64,000 bases of DNA, taken from contig NZ_FMWD01000006.1 of assembly GCF_900102855.1 (NCBI RefSeq), forward strand, positions 186,001 to 250,000. The letters are read 5' to 3'. The notes under the pieces are model-generated. The model did not search any database. It saw only the letters and a program-made list of their open reading frames with translations, and was not told the origin of the DNA. This DNA comes from Thiohalomonas denitrificans (GTDB lineage Bacteria > Pseudomonadota > Gammaproteobacteria > Thiohalomonadales > Thiohalomonadaceae). Positions within the stretch are counted from its first letter, which is position 1. Every line of letters begins with the position of its first letter. The position numbers and the translations under genes are program-made. Of the stretch, positions 55,846 through 64,000 are shown piece after piece.

Positions 55846-57150
55846 TCATTGCTGGCGGAATTGCGGCAAGCGGAAAGGGATGCCCGCCGCAAGCACCAGC
55901 ATGCCAAGCAGCGCACCCCAGCCGGAGTGGAGCAGGCTGGACCAGAACATGTAGGCGCAGGCCGCTGCAAAAAGCACTGGCGTGTAAGGATAGACCGGCA
56001 CGCGAAACGGGCGAGGCCGGAGCGGATCGCGCTGGCGCAGCACGAGCAAGGAGAGGGTGGTAAGCAGGAAAAAGAGCCAGAACACCGGCGAGATATAGCT
56101 CACCATCGCCTCGAATCCGGAACGGCTGGCCGACCCCACTGCCACCAAAAGCAGGGCAATGACTCCCTGCACCATCAGTGCGCGGGTCGGCGCATTCACC
56201 CTGGCCGACCAGTTGCCAAGCAGATGAAATTGCCGAAAATCCCTGGCAAGGGCATAGTTCGTCCGCGCCCCGGTGAGGATGGTCACATTGATGGATGCGA
56301 ACACGGCCGCCACGATCAACAGGCTGATCATCTGCGCACCCGACTCCCCCAACACCCGCCGCATCAGATCCGCCGTGACCGCCTCGGATTCGGCCATCGC
56401 TTCGAGGCCGAGCACATTGAGGTATGCCCAATTGACCAACAGATAGATCAGCGTGATGGTACCGATCCCCACCACCAGGACCTTCCACATGCGCCGCTGG
56501 ACATCCTGCAGCTCCGCGGAGATGTAGGCAGCCTCGTTCCAGCCACCGTAGGTGAGCAGTACAAACACCATGGCCAGACCGAAGGTGGCTTCACCGCCGC
56601 CAGTCGAAGGCGGTGCGGTGACGGCCCCCGGAAGCGCAAGTCCAACGATGATGACCATGACAAGCCCTCCCAGCGTGAAGAGGGTCAGCAGGTTCTGCAT
56701 CCACTTGCTGGAGCGCAGTCCCAACAGGTTGATAGCGGTCAGCAGGGTGACCGCAGCGGCCGCAAACAGGGCAGGACCGTGAGGACCGAGAGGGACGATC
56801 TGGGCGGCGTAGTCACCCAGCACGAAGGCAAGTAGTGCGATTGAGCCGGTCTGCAGCACCACCAGCCGCGACCAGGCAAAGAGGAAGCCAATGGTGTTGC
56901 CGTAGGCTCGCCGCAGGAAGTGGTACTCCCCGCCCGCATCGGGGTAGGCCGCCGCCAGTTCCGCATAACACAGGGCGCCGATAATCGAGATCACCCCACC
57001 CGCCAGCCACGCCAGCATCACCCCCGTCTCGCTGCCGGCATTGGCGGCAACGACCGCGGGAGCCTTGAAGATCCCGGCGCCGATCACGAGGCCGACAATG
57101 ATCGCCACCACGTCAATCGATCTCAGGGTGGGGTGCGGTCGATCTTCCAT
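55846..57150 (-). CDS. APC-family amino acid permease
   Basis: This 434-residue transporter has ~12 helices. IVGLVIGAGIFKAPAVVAANAG is the APC helix 1 motif (G-x-G-I-F), and GALCYAELAAAYPDAGGEYHFLRRAYG follows, typical of the LAT/glutamate branch. The substrate is unknown. CCGGAG lies 7 bases before the ATG at 57150; a GTG at 57186 is an alternative. It runs in the same direction as, and just after, the persulfide-reductase-like gene. Confidence 0.88.
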   Translation of the reverse strand: MEDRPHPTLRSIDVVAIIVGLVIGAGIFKAPAVVAANAGSETGVMLAWLAGGVISIIGALCYAELAAAYPDAGGEYHFLRRAYGNTIGFLFAWSRLVVLQTGSIALLAFVLGDYAAQIVPLGPHGPALFAAAAVTLLTAINLLGLRSSKWMQNLLTLFTLGGLVMVIIVGLALPGAVTAPPSTGGGEATFGLAMVFVLLTYGGWNEAAYISAELQDVQRRMWKVLVVGIGTITLIYLLVNWAYLNVLGLEAMAESEAVTADLMRRVLGESGAQMISLLIVAAVFASINVTILTGARTNYALARDFRQFHLLGNWSARVNAPTRALMVQGVIALLLVAVGSASRSGFEAMVSYISPVFWLFFLLTTLSLLVLRQRDPLRPRPFRVPVYPYTPVLFAAACAYMFWSSLLHSGWGALLGMLVLAAGIPFRLPQFRQQ

Positions 57151-57192
57151 GTGACTCCGGTTACAGCCTGCTTGCGGGGAGTTCACCCCGCA

Positions 57193-58941
57193 TCAAATAA
57201 CCGATATGCCCGGCCCACCGGCACGGTCTTCGGCGTAGGAAATCCAGGGCCCGCCGGGGCGACCGGAGACCAGCGGATTATGATGATAGGCCATGAAAGT
57301 CTTCACACCACCGCTCAGGTTGTAGACCCGTTTGAAACCGTTCTGGGTGAGCTGTCGTACACCGAGATAACTGCGAAAACCGGACAGACAGTAGAGATAA
57401 AGGCCATTGTCCCGATATTCGTCGAGTTCATCGATGCGGCCACGGAGCTCGCCGATAGGAATATTGATCGCCCCCGGAATGCTCCAGGCGGCGAATTCCT
57501 TCGCTGTGCGCAAGTCGATTAGCACACCACCCTGTTCCGCAAGCGCCGGCCACTCCTCCGCGTACCAGGGTGTCACATCCCCCCGTAAAAGGTTGGCGGC
57601 CACGAAACCGGCGATATTCACCGGGTCCTTGGCCGAACCGTAGGGCGGGGCGTAGGAGAGTTCGAGCTCTTCCAGGTCGTAGACGGTCATACCAGCATGG
57701 ATCGCAGTGGCCAGCACATCGATGCGTTTGTCCACACCGTCAAAGCCGACCGCCTGGGCGCCGAGCAGATGACCGCTGTCTGCCGTAAAAAGCAGCTTTA
57801 GGTGCATCGGGTGTGTTCCCGGGTAGTAGGCGGCGTGGCCATTGGGGTGCACATAGACCTTTCGGTAATGGATACCCGCCCGGCGCAGACTCTTTTCCGA
57901 CACACCGGTGCCGCCGCCGGTCATGTCGAACACCTTGAGGATGGAACTCCCCTGACTCCTCCTGTAGCGGCTTTCGCGGCCAAAGATGTGGTCCGCCGCG
58001 ATGCGGCCCTGGCGGTTGGCCGGACCCGCGAGCGGCATCAGAGTCCATTCGCCGGTGATCGCATCACGCACCTCGACCGCATCACCGGCGGCATAAATGG
58101 AGGGATCGGAGGTGCGCATGTGCACATCGACACGGATACCCCCGCACCGGCCGATCTCCAGGCCAGCCTCCCGGGCCAGCTTCACCTCCGGCCGCACCCC
58201 GACCGCCAGGATCGCCATATCGGCAAAACGCACGTCATCTTCATCCAGCCGCACCTCGACCCGCCCGTCTTCACCACGAAACTCACGTACCCCCTTGCCG
58301 AGGGTGACATGCACGCCGTAACTCTCCATGTGATAAGCGAGGTCACGCGACATCTCCGGGTCCAGGGAGGCCATGATTTGATCCGACTGCTCGACCAGGT
58401 CCACCCGCAGTCCGCGGCGCCGCAGTGCCTCTGCCATCTCCACACCGATATAGCCACCCCCCACCACGATGGCACTGAAGACCCCGGCATCCACGACCGC
58501 TTTGATGGCGTCCATGTCCGGGATATTTCGCAGGGTGAAAATGTAGGGGTGATCAACTCCGGGCATCGAGGGGCGCAGAGGCGTCGCTCCGGTGGCGAGG
58601 ATCAGTTTATCGTAGTGCTCCTTGAGCACGCTGTCGTTGCGCTGATCTCTCACCTTCACGGTCTTGGCCACCCGGTCGATGCGGATGACCTCGTGCTCGG
58701 TGTAGACCTCGAGATTCAGGCGACGAGAGAGGTCATCCGGGGTGACCACCAGCAGGTCTTCGCGATCGCGGATATCGCCACTGATGTGGTACGGCAGCCC
58801 GCAGTTGGCGAACGAGACGTAACGATCTTTCTCGAACACGATGATCTGTGCGCGCTCGTCGAGGCGACGTGCCCGGGCCGCCGCCGACATTCCAGCGGCC
58901 ACGCCGCCGACGACGACGATCCTTGTAGGTTTCTGCGACAC
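57193..58941 (-). CDS. CoA-disulfide/persulfide reductase with rhodanese domain
   Basis: This 582-residue protein is a flavoprotein of the pyridine nucleotide-disulfide class. It has VVVGGVAAGMSAAARARRL (FAD-binding), FANCGLPYHISG with the single active Cys near residue 47, and VGGGYIGVEMAEALRRRG (NAD-binding). YAAGDAVEV is the second FAD motif. The last ~100 residues are a rhodanese domain with active Cys in LYLYCLSGFRSYLGV. This layout matches NADH persulfide reductases (Npsr) and CoADR-Rhd, which reduce polysulfide or CoA-persulfide. Confidence 0.92.
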   Translation of the reverse strand: MSQKPTRIVVVGGVAAGMSAAARARRLDERAQIIVFEKDRYVSFANCGLPYHISGDIRDREDLLVVTPDDLSRRLNLEVYTEHEVIRIDRVAKTVKVRDQRNDSVLKEHYDKLILATGATPLRPSMPGVDHPYIFTLRNIPDMDAIKAVVDAGVFSAIVVGGGYIGVEMAEALRRRGLRVDLVEQSDQIMASLDPEMSRDLAYHMESYGVHVTLGKGVREFRGEDGRVEVRLDEDDVRFADMAILAVGVRPEVKLAREAGLEIGRCGGIRVDVHMRTSDPSIYAAGDAVEVRDAITGEWTLMPLAGPANRQGRIAADHIFGRESRYRRSQGSSILKVFDMTGGGTGVSEKSLRRAGIHYRKVYVHPNGHAAYYPGTHPMHLKLLFTADSGHLLGAQAVGFDGVDKRIDVLATAIHAGMTVYDLEELELSYAPPYGSAKDPVNIAGFVAANLLRGDVTPWYAEEWPALAEQGGVLIDLRTAKEFAAWSIPGAINIPIGELRGRIDELDEYRDNGLYLYCLSGFRSYLGVRQLTQNGFKRVYNLSGGVKTFMAYHHNPLVSGRPGGPWISYAEDRAGGPGISVI

Positions 58942-59028
58942 GATCTTTCTCCGGTTCCCTTCATGAATTGATACCGAGACTGTAGACGCGATGCCGCCGC
59001 CTGCCGCGCAGGCCGGGAGCTTTGTGTA

Positions 59029-60075
59029 CTACCGGGCCCGCTTCCGTAACTCACGTGCAAGGTCGTGGTCATCGCTGTCGACATCCGGCGAAGTCTGGCT
59101 TCGTGCGGCATCCTGCCGAAAGGCCAACTCGACCAGTATCGGAAAATGATCAGACCCGAACTTGTCCAGCCGTTCCAGTCGAACGAGCCGAAAATGCTTC
59201 GAATGAAAGAGATGGTCCAGAGGAAAACGCAGAAAAGGGATACCTGCGTGAAAGCTGTTGTACATACCGCGGCCCCGCCTCGGATCAAGCAGGCCGCTAA
59301 TGCGCTGAAAGAGATCGGTAGTGTATGACCATGCCACGTCATTCAAGTCGCCAGCCACGACGACCGGGCCCTGCTGTCTCGCGACCTGCTGCCCGATCGT
59401 TACCAGTTCGGCATCGCGGTTGGTTGAGTCCTGACGCTTGGTCGGTCTGGGCGGCCTCGGGTGGAGCGCATGAAAGTGAATGCCGGGCCCGCCGGGCAAT
59501 TCCACTACCGTGTTGATGGAGGGCACGTCATCTTCGATGAGAAATCTCACCTCAGGCCGAGTCAGGGGATAACGTGAATAGAGCAGCATCCCGTATGTAT
59601 TCGGTAGTGGGTAGCGGACGGCGTATGGATAGCTGCCCTGAATGGTATCCAATTGCGATTGCCACCATTCATCCGTCTCCACGGCCAAAAAGAGATCGGG
59701 CTCATGCCTCGCGACCAGCGATAACAGGGTTTCCGCCTGCCGGTTCGGCATCAGCACGTTGGCGATAATCACACGCAGTCTTGTGGCCGCCGGATCGCCG
59801 GGGTCTGCCCACTGCACCTGCAAGGGACCAAAACGGGTGAAGGGACGAATGCGGTGGAATTGATAGAACACGGCGAGAATCAGAAGGAATTGCACGCCGT
59901 AACTCGCGACCGAAGGGGCGACAAAACGGTAGCCGAGCAATGTGGTCAGCCCAAGTGCTGCAAGCTGCAGACGGGGGAAATCAAAGATGCGAATCCACCA
60001 ATCACCCTGGCGGATCCAGGGCAAAACCACCGCGACAACCAGCGCCAGGCCCAAACTATGGAGTACCCCTGCCAC
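59029..60075 (-). CDS. Endonuclease/exonuclease/phosphatase-family protein
   Basis: This 348-residue protein has two or three N-terminal hydrophobic helices and an EEP domain from about residue 110. PDLFLAVETDEWWQSQL contains the metal-binding Glu, VVVAGDLNDVAWS the catalytic Asp-Asn pair, and KFGSDHFPILVELAF the final Asp-His. The substrate could be a phospholipid or phosphate ester; nuclease action is not implied. Confidence 0.88.
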   Translation of the reverse strand: MAGVLHSLGLALVVAVVLPWIRQGDWWIRIFDFPRLQLAALGLTTLLGYRFVAPSVASYGVQFLLILAVFYQFHRIRPFTRFGPLQVQWADPGDPAATRLRVIIANVLMPNRQAETLLSLVARHEPDLFLAVETDEWWQSQLDTIQGSYPYAVRYPLPNTYGMLLYSRYPLTRPEVRFLIEDDVPSINTVVELPGGPGIHFHALHPRPPRPTKRQDSTNRDAELVTIGQQVARQQGPVVVAGDLNDVAWSYTTDLFQRISGLLDPRRGRGMYNSFHAGIPFLRFPLDHLFHSKHFRLVRLERLDKFGSDHFPILVELAFRQDAARSQTSPDVDSDDHDLARELRKRAR

Positions 60076-60097
60076 CTGTTTTTCCTGAATCGCCCAA

Positions 60098-61102
60098 TCA
60101 GGCGCTACCGGTCACGCCACCCATGACCGGAATCACCGTTCCCGTGATGTAGCCTGAACACGAGGGGGCGGCCAGGAATACATAAGCCGGGGACACCTCC
60201 TCCGGCTGTGCGGGACGTTTCATGTCGGTGGTGGCACCGAACTTCGAAAGCGTGCCCGGCGGCCGGTCGGCGGGGTTCAGGGGTGTCCACACCGGACCGG
60301 GGGCAACGGCGTTCACCCGGATCTCTTTGGGGATCAGGTTCGTGGCCAGCGCCTTGGTAAAGGCGTGAATGCCACCTTTGGTCAGGGAGTAATCGAGCAG
60401 GACAGGCTGGCCGAAAATACCGGTCTCGGAGCCGGTATTGATTATCGAGCTACCCGGCTTCAGGTGCGGCACGGCCGCCTTGGCCATATGGAAGTAACCG
60501 TAGAGGTTGGTGCGCAGCGTCTCGTCGAAATGCTCCTCGCTGATCTCTTCCAGGGACGCGGCATGCTCCTGAAATGCCGCGTTGTTGACCAGTATGTCCA
60601 ACTGGCCATACTCCTCCAGGGTACGCTCGACCGCATAGCGACAGAACGCCGGGGCCTTGACATCGCCAGCGATCTCCAGGCACTTTCCTCCCTCGTTCTC
60701 CACGGCGCTCTTCGTCTCCCGTGCATCCTCATCCTCATTGAGGTAGAGGATGGCGATATCGGCCTCTTCCCTGGCGAAAAGTACGGCTACTGCGCGCCCG
60801 ATGCCGGAATCGCCACCGGTAATCAGCGCCTTCATACCCCGTAGCTTGCCACTTCCCTTGTACTCCGGCGCCAAATATTCCGGCCGTGGATCCAACTCCG
60901 ATTCGGGACCCGGTTTCTCGAGGTGCTGCTCTGGAAGGGGAGGCTCCGGGTAGCCATGAGAACCGGCCTGTATTGCCGAATCCCGGTTTCCGCCGCCTTT
61001 GGATCGCTGGTCGTGCTCGTCCATCGCGCGCTGGATGTTCCTCTGCCGTTCAGCCGCTTTCTCCGCCGCCTGCCGGAATTGCTCTTCCCGTCCCTGAGCC
61101 AT
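60098..61102 (-). CDS. Short-chain dehydrogenase/reductase (YghA-like)
   Basis: This 334-residue protein has a ~90-residue hydrophilic N-terminal tail (Gln/Arg/Glu-rich, then YPEPPLPEQHLEKPG), as in the YghA group. The Rossmann motif is ALITGGDSGIGRAVAVLFA, with NNAAFQEHA, and the active Tyr-x-x-x-Lys lies in LDYSLTKGGIHAF. The substrate is unknown. GGGAGG sits 5 bases before the ATG at 61102, which replaces the longer frame to 61135. Confidence 0.92.
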   Translation of the reverse strand: MAQGREEQFRQAAEKAAERQRNIQRAMDEHDQRSKGGGNRDSAIQAGSHGYPEPPLPEQHLEKPGPESELDPRPEYLAPEYKGSGKLRGMKALITGGDSGIGRAVAVLFAREEADIAILYLNEDEDARETKSAVENEGGKCLEIAGDVKAPAFCRYAVERTLEEYGQLDILVNNAAFQEHAASLEEISEEHFDETLRTNLYGYFHMAKAAVPHLKPGSSIINTGSETGIFGQPVLLDYSLTKGGIHAFTKALATNLIPKEIRVNAVAPGPVWTPLNPADRPPGTLSKFGATTDMKRPAQPEEVSPAYVFLAAPSCSGYITGTVIPVMGGVTGSA

Positions 61103-61262
61103 ACACACCTCCCGTGGCTGGATGAAACACCGCAACCAAAGCCCCGCATTTGTCCTGAAATTAGCTGGTCAACCGAAACTGTCCACCACCGGACGAGAGC
61201 AGTAGATGCTGACCGGTATCCGTTCCGAATCCTCGCGGCGGCTCACCCCCGGCGTTACAAAA

Positions 61263-62846
61263 TCAACATTCGGCCGTTTCGAGGATCGTGCGGGCCTCGG
61301 CACTGAGCGGGATCAGATCGCGGGTACTGACTTGACCGATTTCGTGGTATCCCATTGCGCGCAGATACATTTCGAGAAGCGCCTGCGTGCCCTGAAAGAA
61401 ATTCGCCACCCGCCCCGCGCCTGCCTCAGGATCGATCCGCTCGCGCAGCACAGGATCCTGAGTCGCGACGCCCGTTGGGCAGTGTCCGCTATCGCATGCC
61501 CGATAGTACTCACAGCCGAGGGCAAACAGGGCTCCGGTGGCCAGCGCGCAGGCATCGGCCCCCAGCGCCTTCGCTTTCATGATGTCCGCCGGCGTGCGAA
61601 TACCTCCGGTCGCGATGAGGGATACCCTTCTTTCCGGATGGCTGCGGTTATGGATATCCACTATTCGCCGTGCGAGCGGCAGTGCTTGCACCAGGGGCAT
61701 GCCAAAGTGGTCGCGAACCGCCACCGGCGCCGCCCCGGTACCGCCGCCGAAACCGTCGAGAGTGATGAAGTCGGGCGCAAGCGACAGTGCCGCGTTGATG
61801 TCGGCTTCGATATCGCCGGCAACCAGCTTGATACCAATCGGCTTGTCGGGAAAAAGCGCACGGAGGTGTTGCACACGTGCAGCAAACGCAGCCAGGTCGG
61901 GCAGGTCGGGGAAGCGGCCCGGCGAGTGCGCGGCATGCCCGGGCTGGATGCCGCGAACGCTGGCAATCTCGTCGGAGACCTTGCTGCCCGGGAGTTCACC
62001 GCCGAGGCCCGGCTTGGCGGACTGGCCCAACTTGAACTCGAAACCGTCTGCCAGCGCCATGGTTTCTTCGTTCCAGCCGAAGTATCCACTCGCCATCTCC
62101 AGAAGATAGAGTCCGGCGGCTCCACGCTCCTCGGGCAACATGCCGCCCTCTCCCGAACCAATCAGCGTCCCGGCGCGCCGTGCGCCGGTCGCCAGCGCGA
62201 TCTTGGCTTCCCGCGAGAGCGCTCCGAAGGACATATGCGAGACGAAGGCGGGCAGTGCGATTTCGAGCGGTTTATCGGCTCCCGCGCCAATCACCACCCG
62301 GGTATCGATCGGCTCATCCGCCAGCCGCGGCAACCGGTGCAATTGCGCAGGGCTAAGGTGAAAATGATCGAAACCGGGGAACGATGACAGGTCGGTGGCC
62401 TCCGAACCCATGGCCTCAACCGTCGGGCCTTTGCCCTTGGCCAGCTTGCGGATTTCCGCCTTGCCGCGGGTATCATCCGACCAGCGGCGCCAGCGCGCCT
62501 GATAGCCTTCAAAGGTCGAAGGAGGCAGCGGCGGCACCGCATCCGCATCCACCAGCACCCGCCCCTCCTCGAGGCGAACGGGAAAGACCGAAATCCGATC
62601 GCCGGGGTTGTAGGGCGAGATCCCTGTCTCGAGATCGAAATTCCAGCCGTGCAACGGACAGATCGCATCACCATCCCGCACCTCGCCTTGTGACAACTGC
62701 CCCTCCCGGTGAGGACAGCGGTCGTCAAGGGCATGCACCTTGTGGCCCTGAAGGAACAGCGCCAGAGGTCTGCCGTTGACCCACACCTCGTGTCCCTTAT
62801 GCTCCTCGAGTTCATCGAGATGACATACCGGTTGCCAGTTCGCCAT
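61263..62846 (-). CDS. Rieske-glutamate synthase-type fusion oxidoreductase
   Basis: This 527-residue protein joins an N-terminal Rieske [2Fe-2S] domain (~1-105; ligands in CPHREGQ and CPLHGWNF) to a glutamate-synthase FMN barrel (~160-527). The barrel has FVSHMSFGALSREAKIALATG, IGSGEGGMLPEE, IKLVAGDIEAD, FITLDGFGGGTGAAPVAV and CDSGHCPTGVATQDP. Cys residues for a GltB-type [3Fe-4S] cluster fall in this last region (C-x5-C). It lacks the glutaminase domain, so it is not a normal GOGAT. The substrate is unknown. ATG 62846 is chosen; AAGGTG precedes it. Confidence 0.88.
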   Translation of the reverse strand: MANWQPVCHLDELEEHKGHEVWVNGRPLALFLQGHKVHALDDRCPHREGQLSQGEVRDGDAICPLHGWNFDLETGISPYNPGDRISVFPVRLEEGRVLVDADAVPPLPPSTFEGYQARWRRWSDDTRGKAEIRKLAKGKGPTVEAMGSEATDLSSFPGFDHFHLSPAQLHRLPRLADEPIDTRVVIGAGADKPLEIALPAFVSHMSFGALSREAKIALATGARRAGTLIGSGEGGMLPEERGAAGLYLLEMASGYFGWNEETMALADGFEFKLGQSAKPGLGGELPGSKVSDEIASVRGIQPGHAAHSPGRFPDLPDLAAFAARVQHLRALFPDKPIGIKLVAGDIEADINAALSLAPDFITLDGFGGGTGAAPVAVRDHFGMPLVQALPLARRIVDIHNRSHPERRVSLIATGGIRTPADIMKAKALGADACALATGALFALGCEYYRACDSGHCPTGVATQDPVLRERIDPEAGAGRVANFFQGTQALLEMYLRAMGYHEIGQVSTRDLIPLSAEARTILETAEC

Positions 62847-62888
62847 GAAAATCACCTTGAAGACAGGCCGAAACGGCCTTTCCGCAAT

Positions 62889-63998
62889 CTAACAGCATCC
62901 GCCAGCGGGGGTCGAATCCGCATCCGGCGGTGGCTGCCTTGGCCAAGTGAAGCGAAAGGTGGTGCCGCGTTGCTCAGGGTCGGACTCCACACGGATGCTA
63001 CCGCCGCGACTGGCAACCAGTTTACGTACCAGACCTAGCCCCATGCCGCTACTGGTGCCATTACCCTGATCAAAGGAGCGAAACATGTCGAAGATCCCCT
63101 CCTGCTGTGCCTGATGTATCCCGGGGCCGTCATCGGTAACGGTGAACTCGAAGAAATCACCCTGTTCCCGGGCATCGATTCGGATGCGCCCACTATCCCG
63201 GTCGTGGTGCTGAATGGTATTGCCGATCAGGTTGACCAGCGTCTGACGCAAGGGCAGGCGTTCAGCCTCAAGAGTAGGCACCGACTCACCGATTTCGATT
63301 CGGAATCCGTACGCGGCATCGCCCATCTCGGCAAAAACTTCCTTTATCAGCGCCGCTACGTCGATGCGTTCGGTACCGGCATCGGGATTATCGGCCCTGG
63401 AGAAAGCCAATACGCGATTGATCAGCTCATCCGCCTGTCGGGCACGATCACGCAGCATGTGCAGATACTGCCGAGCCTCGGGAGCCAGGCTTTGGCCGTA
63501 ATCCTCTTCCACCACCGTAGCCAGGTTGGACATGGCGCGAAGAGGCGCCTTGAGGTCGTGGGAGAGCATATGCGAAAAACTGCGCAGTTCGTTATTGACG
63601 TGCGCCAACTGACGCGCCCGGTCCTCCAATACAGCACGACTGTGAGCCAGCGCGTTTTCGGTACGCTTGCGATCGGAGATGTCGAGCAGCATGGTACGGC
63701 AGCTTTCCGGAGACCGGCCACTGCGATCTGACACGCTTTCCAGCAAGGCGTCGAACTCCGTGCGATCCTTTTTTCGCAGACGCAATTCCGTGGCCGTGAT
63801 CTGGTCCGAATCCAGGGTTTTCCTGAGATGGCTAAAAAAGGCGGTCGAGTCGCCTAGGGCGATATGCGGCGACAGCGGTTGCCCGAGCAGGTGTTCGCGC
63901 TCGACGCCGAGCATGGCAGCCGCAGTGAGATTGATCTCCAGGACCTGGCCGAGCCGGTCCAGGGTGATGTAACCGACCGGGGCATAATCGTAAAGGTC
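62889..63998 (-). CDS. PAS-sensor histidine kinase, N-terminus outside window
   Basis: The frame is open to the right edge; the last complete codons read DLYDYAPVGYITLDRLGQVL, the start of a PAS domain, so the gene begins beyond 64000. A PAS/PAC (with VLLDISDRKRTENAL-type end), a coiled coil, HisKA with FSHMLSHDLKAPLRAMSNL, and HATPase (VNLIGNTIQHHDRDSGR, VTDDGPGIHQAQQ, GMGLGLVRKLV) follow. The C-terminus ends PAGGCC, an unusual double Cys. No response regulator is next to it. Confidence 0.9.
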   Translation of the reverse strand, partial: DLYDYAPVGYITLDRLGQVLEINLTAAAMLGVEREHLLGQPLSPHIALGDSTAFFSHLRKTLDSDQITATELRLRKKDRTEFDALLESVSDRSGRSPESCRTMLLDISDRKRTENALAHSRAVLEDRARQLAHVNNELRSFSHMLSHDLKAPLRAMSNLATVVEEDYGQSLAPEARQYLHMLRDRARQADELINRVLAFSRADNPDAGTERIDVAALIKEVFAEMGDAAYGFRIEIGESVPTLEAERLPLRQTLVNLIGNTIQHHDRDSGRIRIDAREQGDFFEFTVTDDGPGIHQAQQEGIFDMFRSFDQGNGTSSGMGLGLVRKLVASRGGSIRVESDPEQRGTTFRFTWPRQPPPDADSTPAGGCC

Positions 63999-64000
63999 GG

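Overview
The window looks like a GC-rich chromosomal segment of a gammaproteobacterium. The best fit is a chemolithotrophic, sulfur-metabolising lineage such as Chromatiales/Ectothiorhodospiraceae; this is an inference from gene content and order, since no rRNA or tRNA marker was seen. The left end (tonB-like, yqgE, ruvX, pyrR, pyrB, pyrC', then pilU/pilT divergent from yggS, proC, yggT, yggU) matches, from memory, the Pseudomonas-type order. A second conserved block is pyrE ... slmA, argB, algC, dut, coaBC, radC, rpmB, rpmG.

Layout. 1-5.4 kb: TonB-domain protein, then a tightly overlapping pyrimidine operon (yqgE-ruvX-pyrR-pyrB-pyrC'-pyrK-like). 5.5-7.8 kb: twitching ATPases pilU and pilT on the minus strand. 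7.9-13.2 kb: yggS, proC, yggT, yggU, a dynamin-like GTPase and a DUF4426 protein. 13.3-16.9 kb (minus): TauE/SafE-like membrane protein, AmpG-like permease, PA2169-family protein and lipid kinase. 17-25.1 kb: pyrE, slmA, argB, algC, dut, coaBC, radC and two ribosomal protein genes. 25.3-30 kb: metA, a P-loop protein and a large orphan histidine kinase. 30.2-36 kb: UspA, two phosphoesterases, a YkgJ-type cysteine-cluster protein and an ExeA/ExeB-like pair. 36-46 kb: two MFS carriers, beta-carbonic anhydrase, a molybdopterin oxidoreductase fused to a cysteine desulfurase, a lytic transglycosylase lipoprotein and an NnrS-like membrane protein. 46-55 kb: kaiB, kaiC and a 1957-residue PAS/GAF/GGDEF/EAL/REC protein, flanked on one side by an intact and on the other by a broken copy of a MIP18-family gene. 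55-64 kb: exported methyltransferase, APC permease, rhodanese-tipped persulfide/CoA-disulfide reductase, EEP hydrolase, SDR, a Rieske-glutamate synthase fusion and a truncated histidine kinase.

The two most unusual pieces are the single ORF joining a complete [4Fe-4S]/molybdopterin enzyme to a complete NifS/IscS-type desulfurase (38273-41647), and the co-oriented KaiB-KaiC-giant c-di-GMP protein cluster (46537-54379). The first suggests an enzyme carrying its own sulfur donor. The second suggests a Kai-type ATPase switch wired to second-messenger output.

Intergenic DNA is rich in dispersed palindromic elements: four GTAGGTCGGC-type copies, three paired ACCGCAGAGG-type copies, one TTCCCGCGAAAGCGGGAA-type palindrome, and two loci of a GGCGAGT/GGCTAGT minisatellite. 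No IS element, phage gene, CRISPR array, tRNA or rRNA was recognised. All assignments come from reading sequence motifs; no database search was run.
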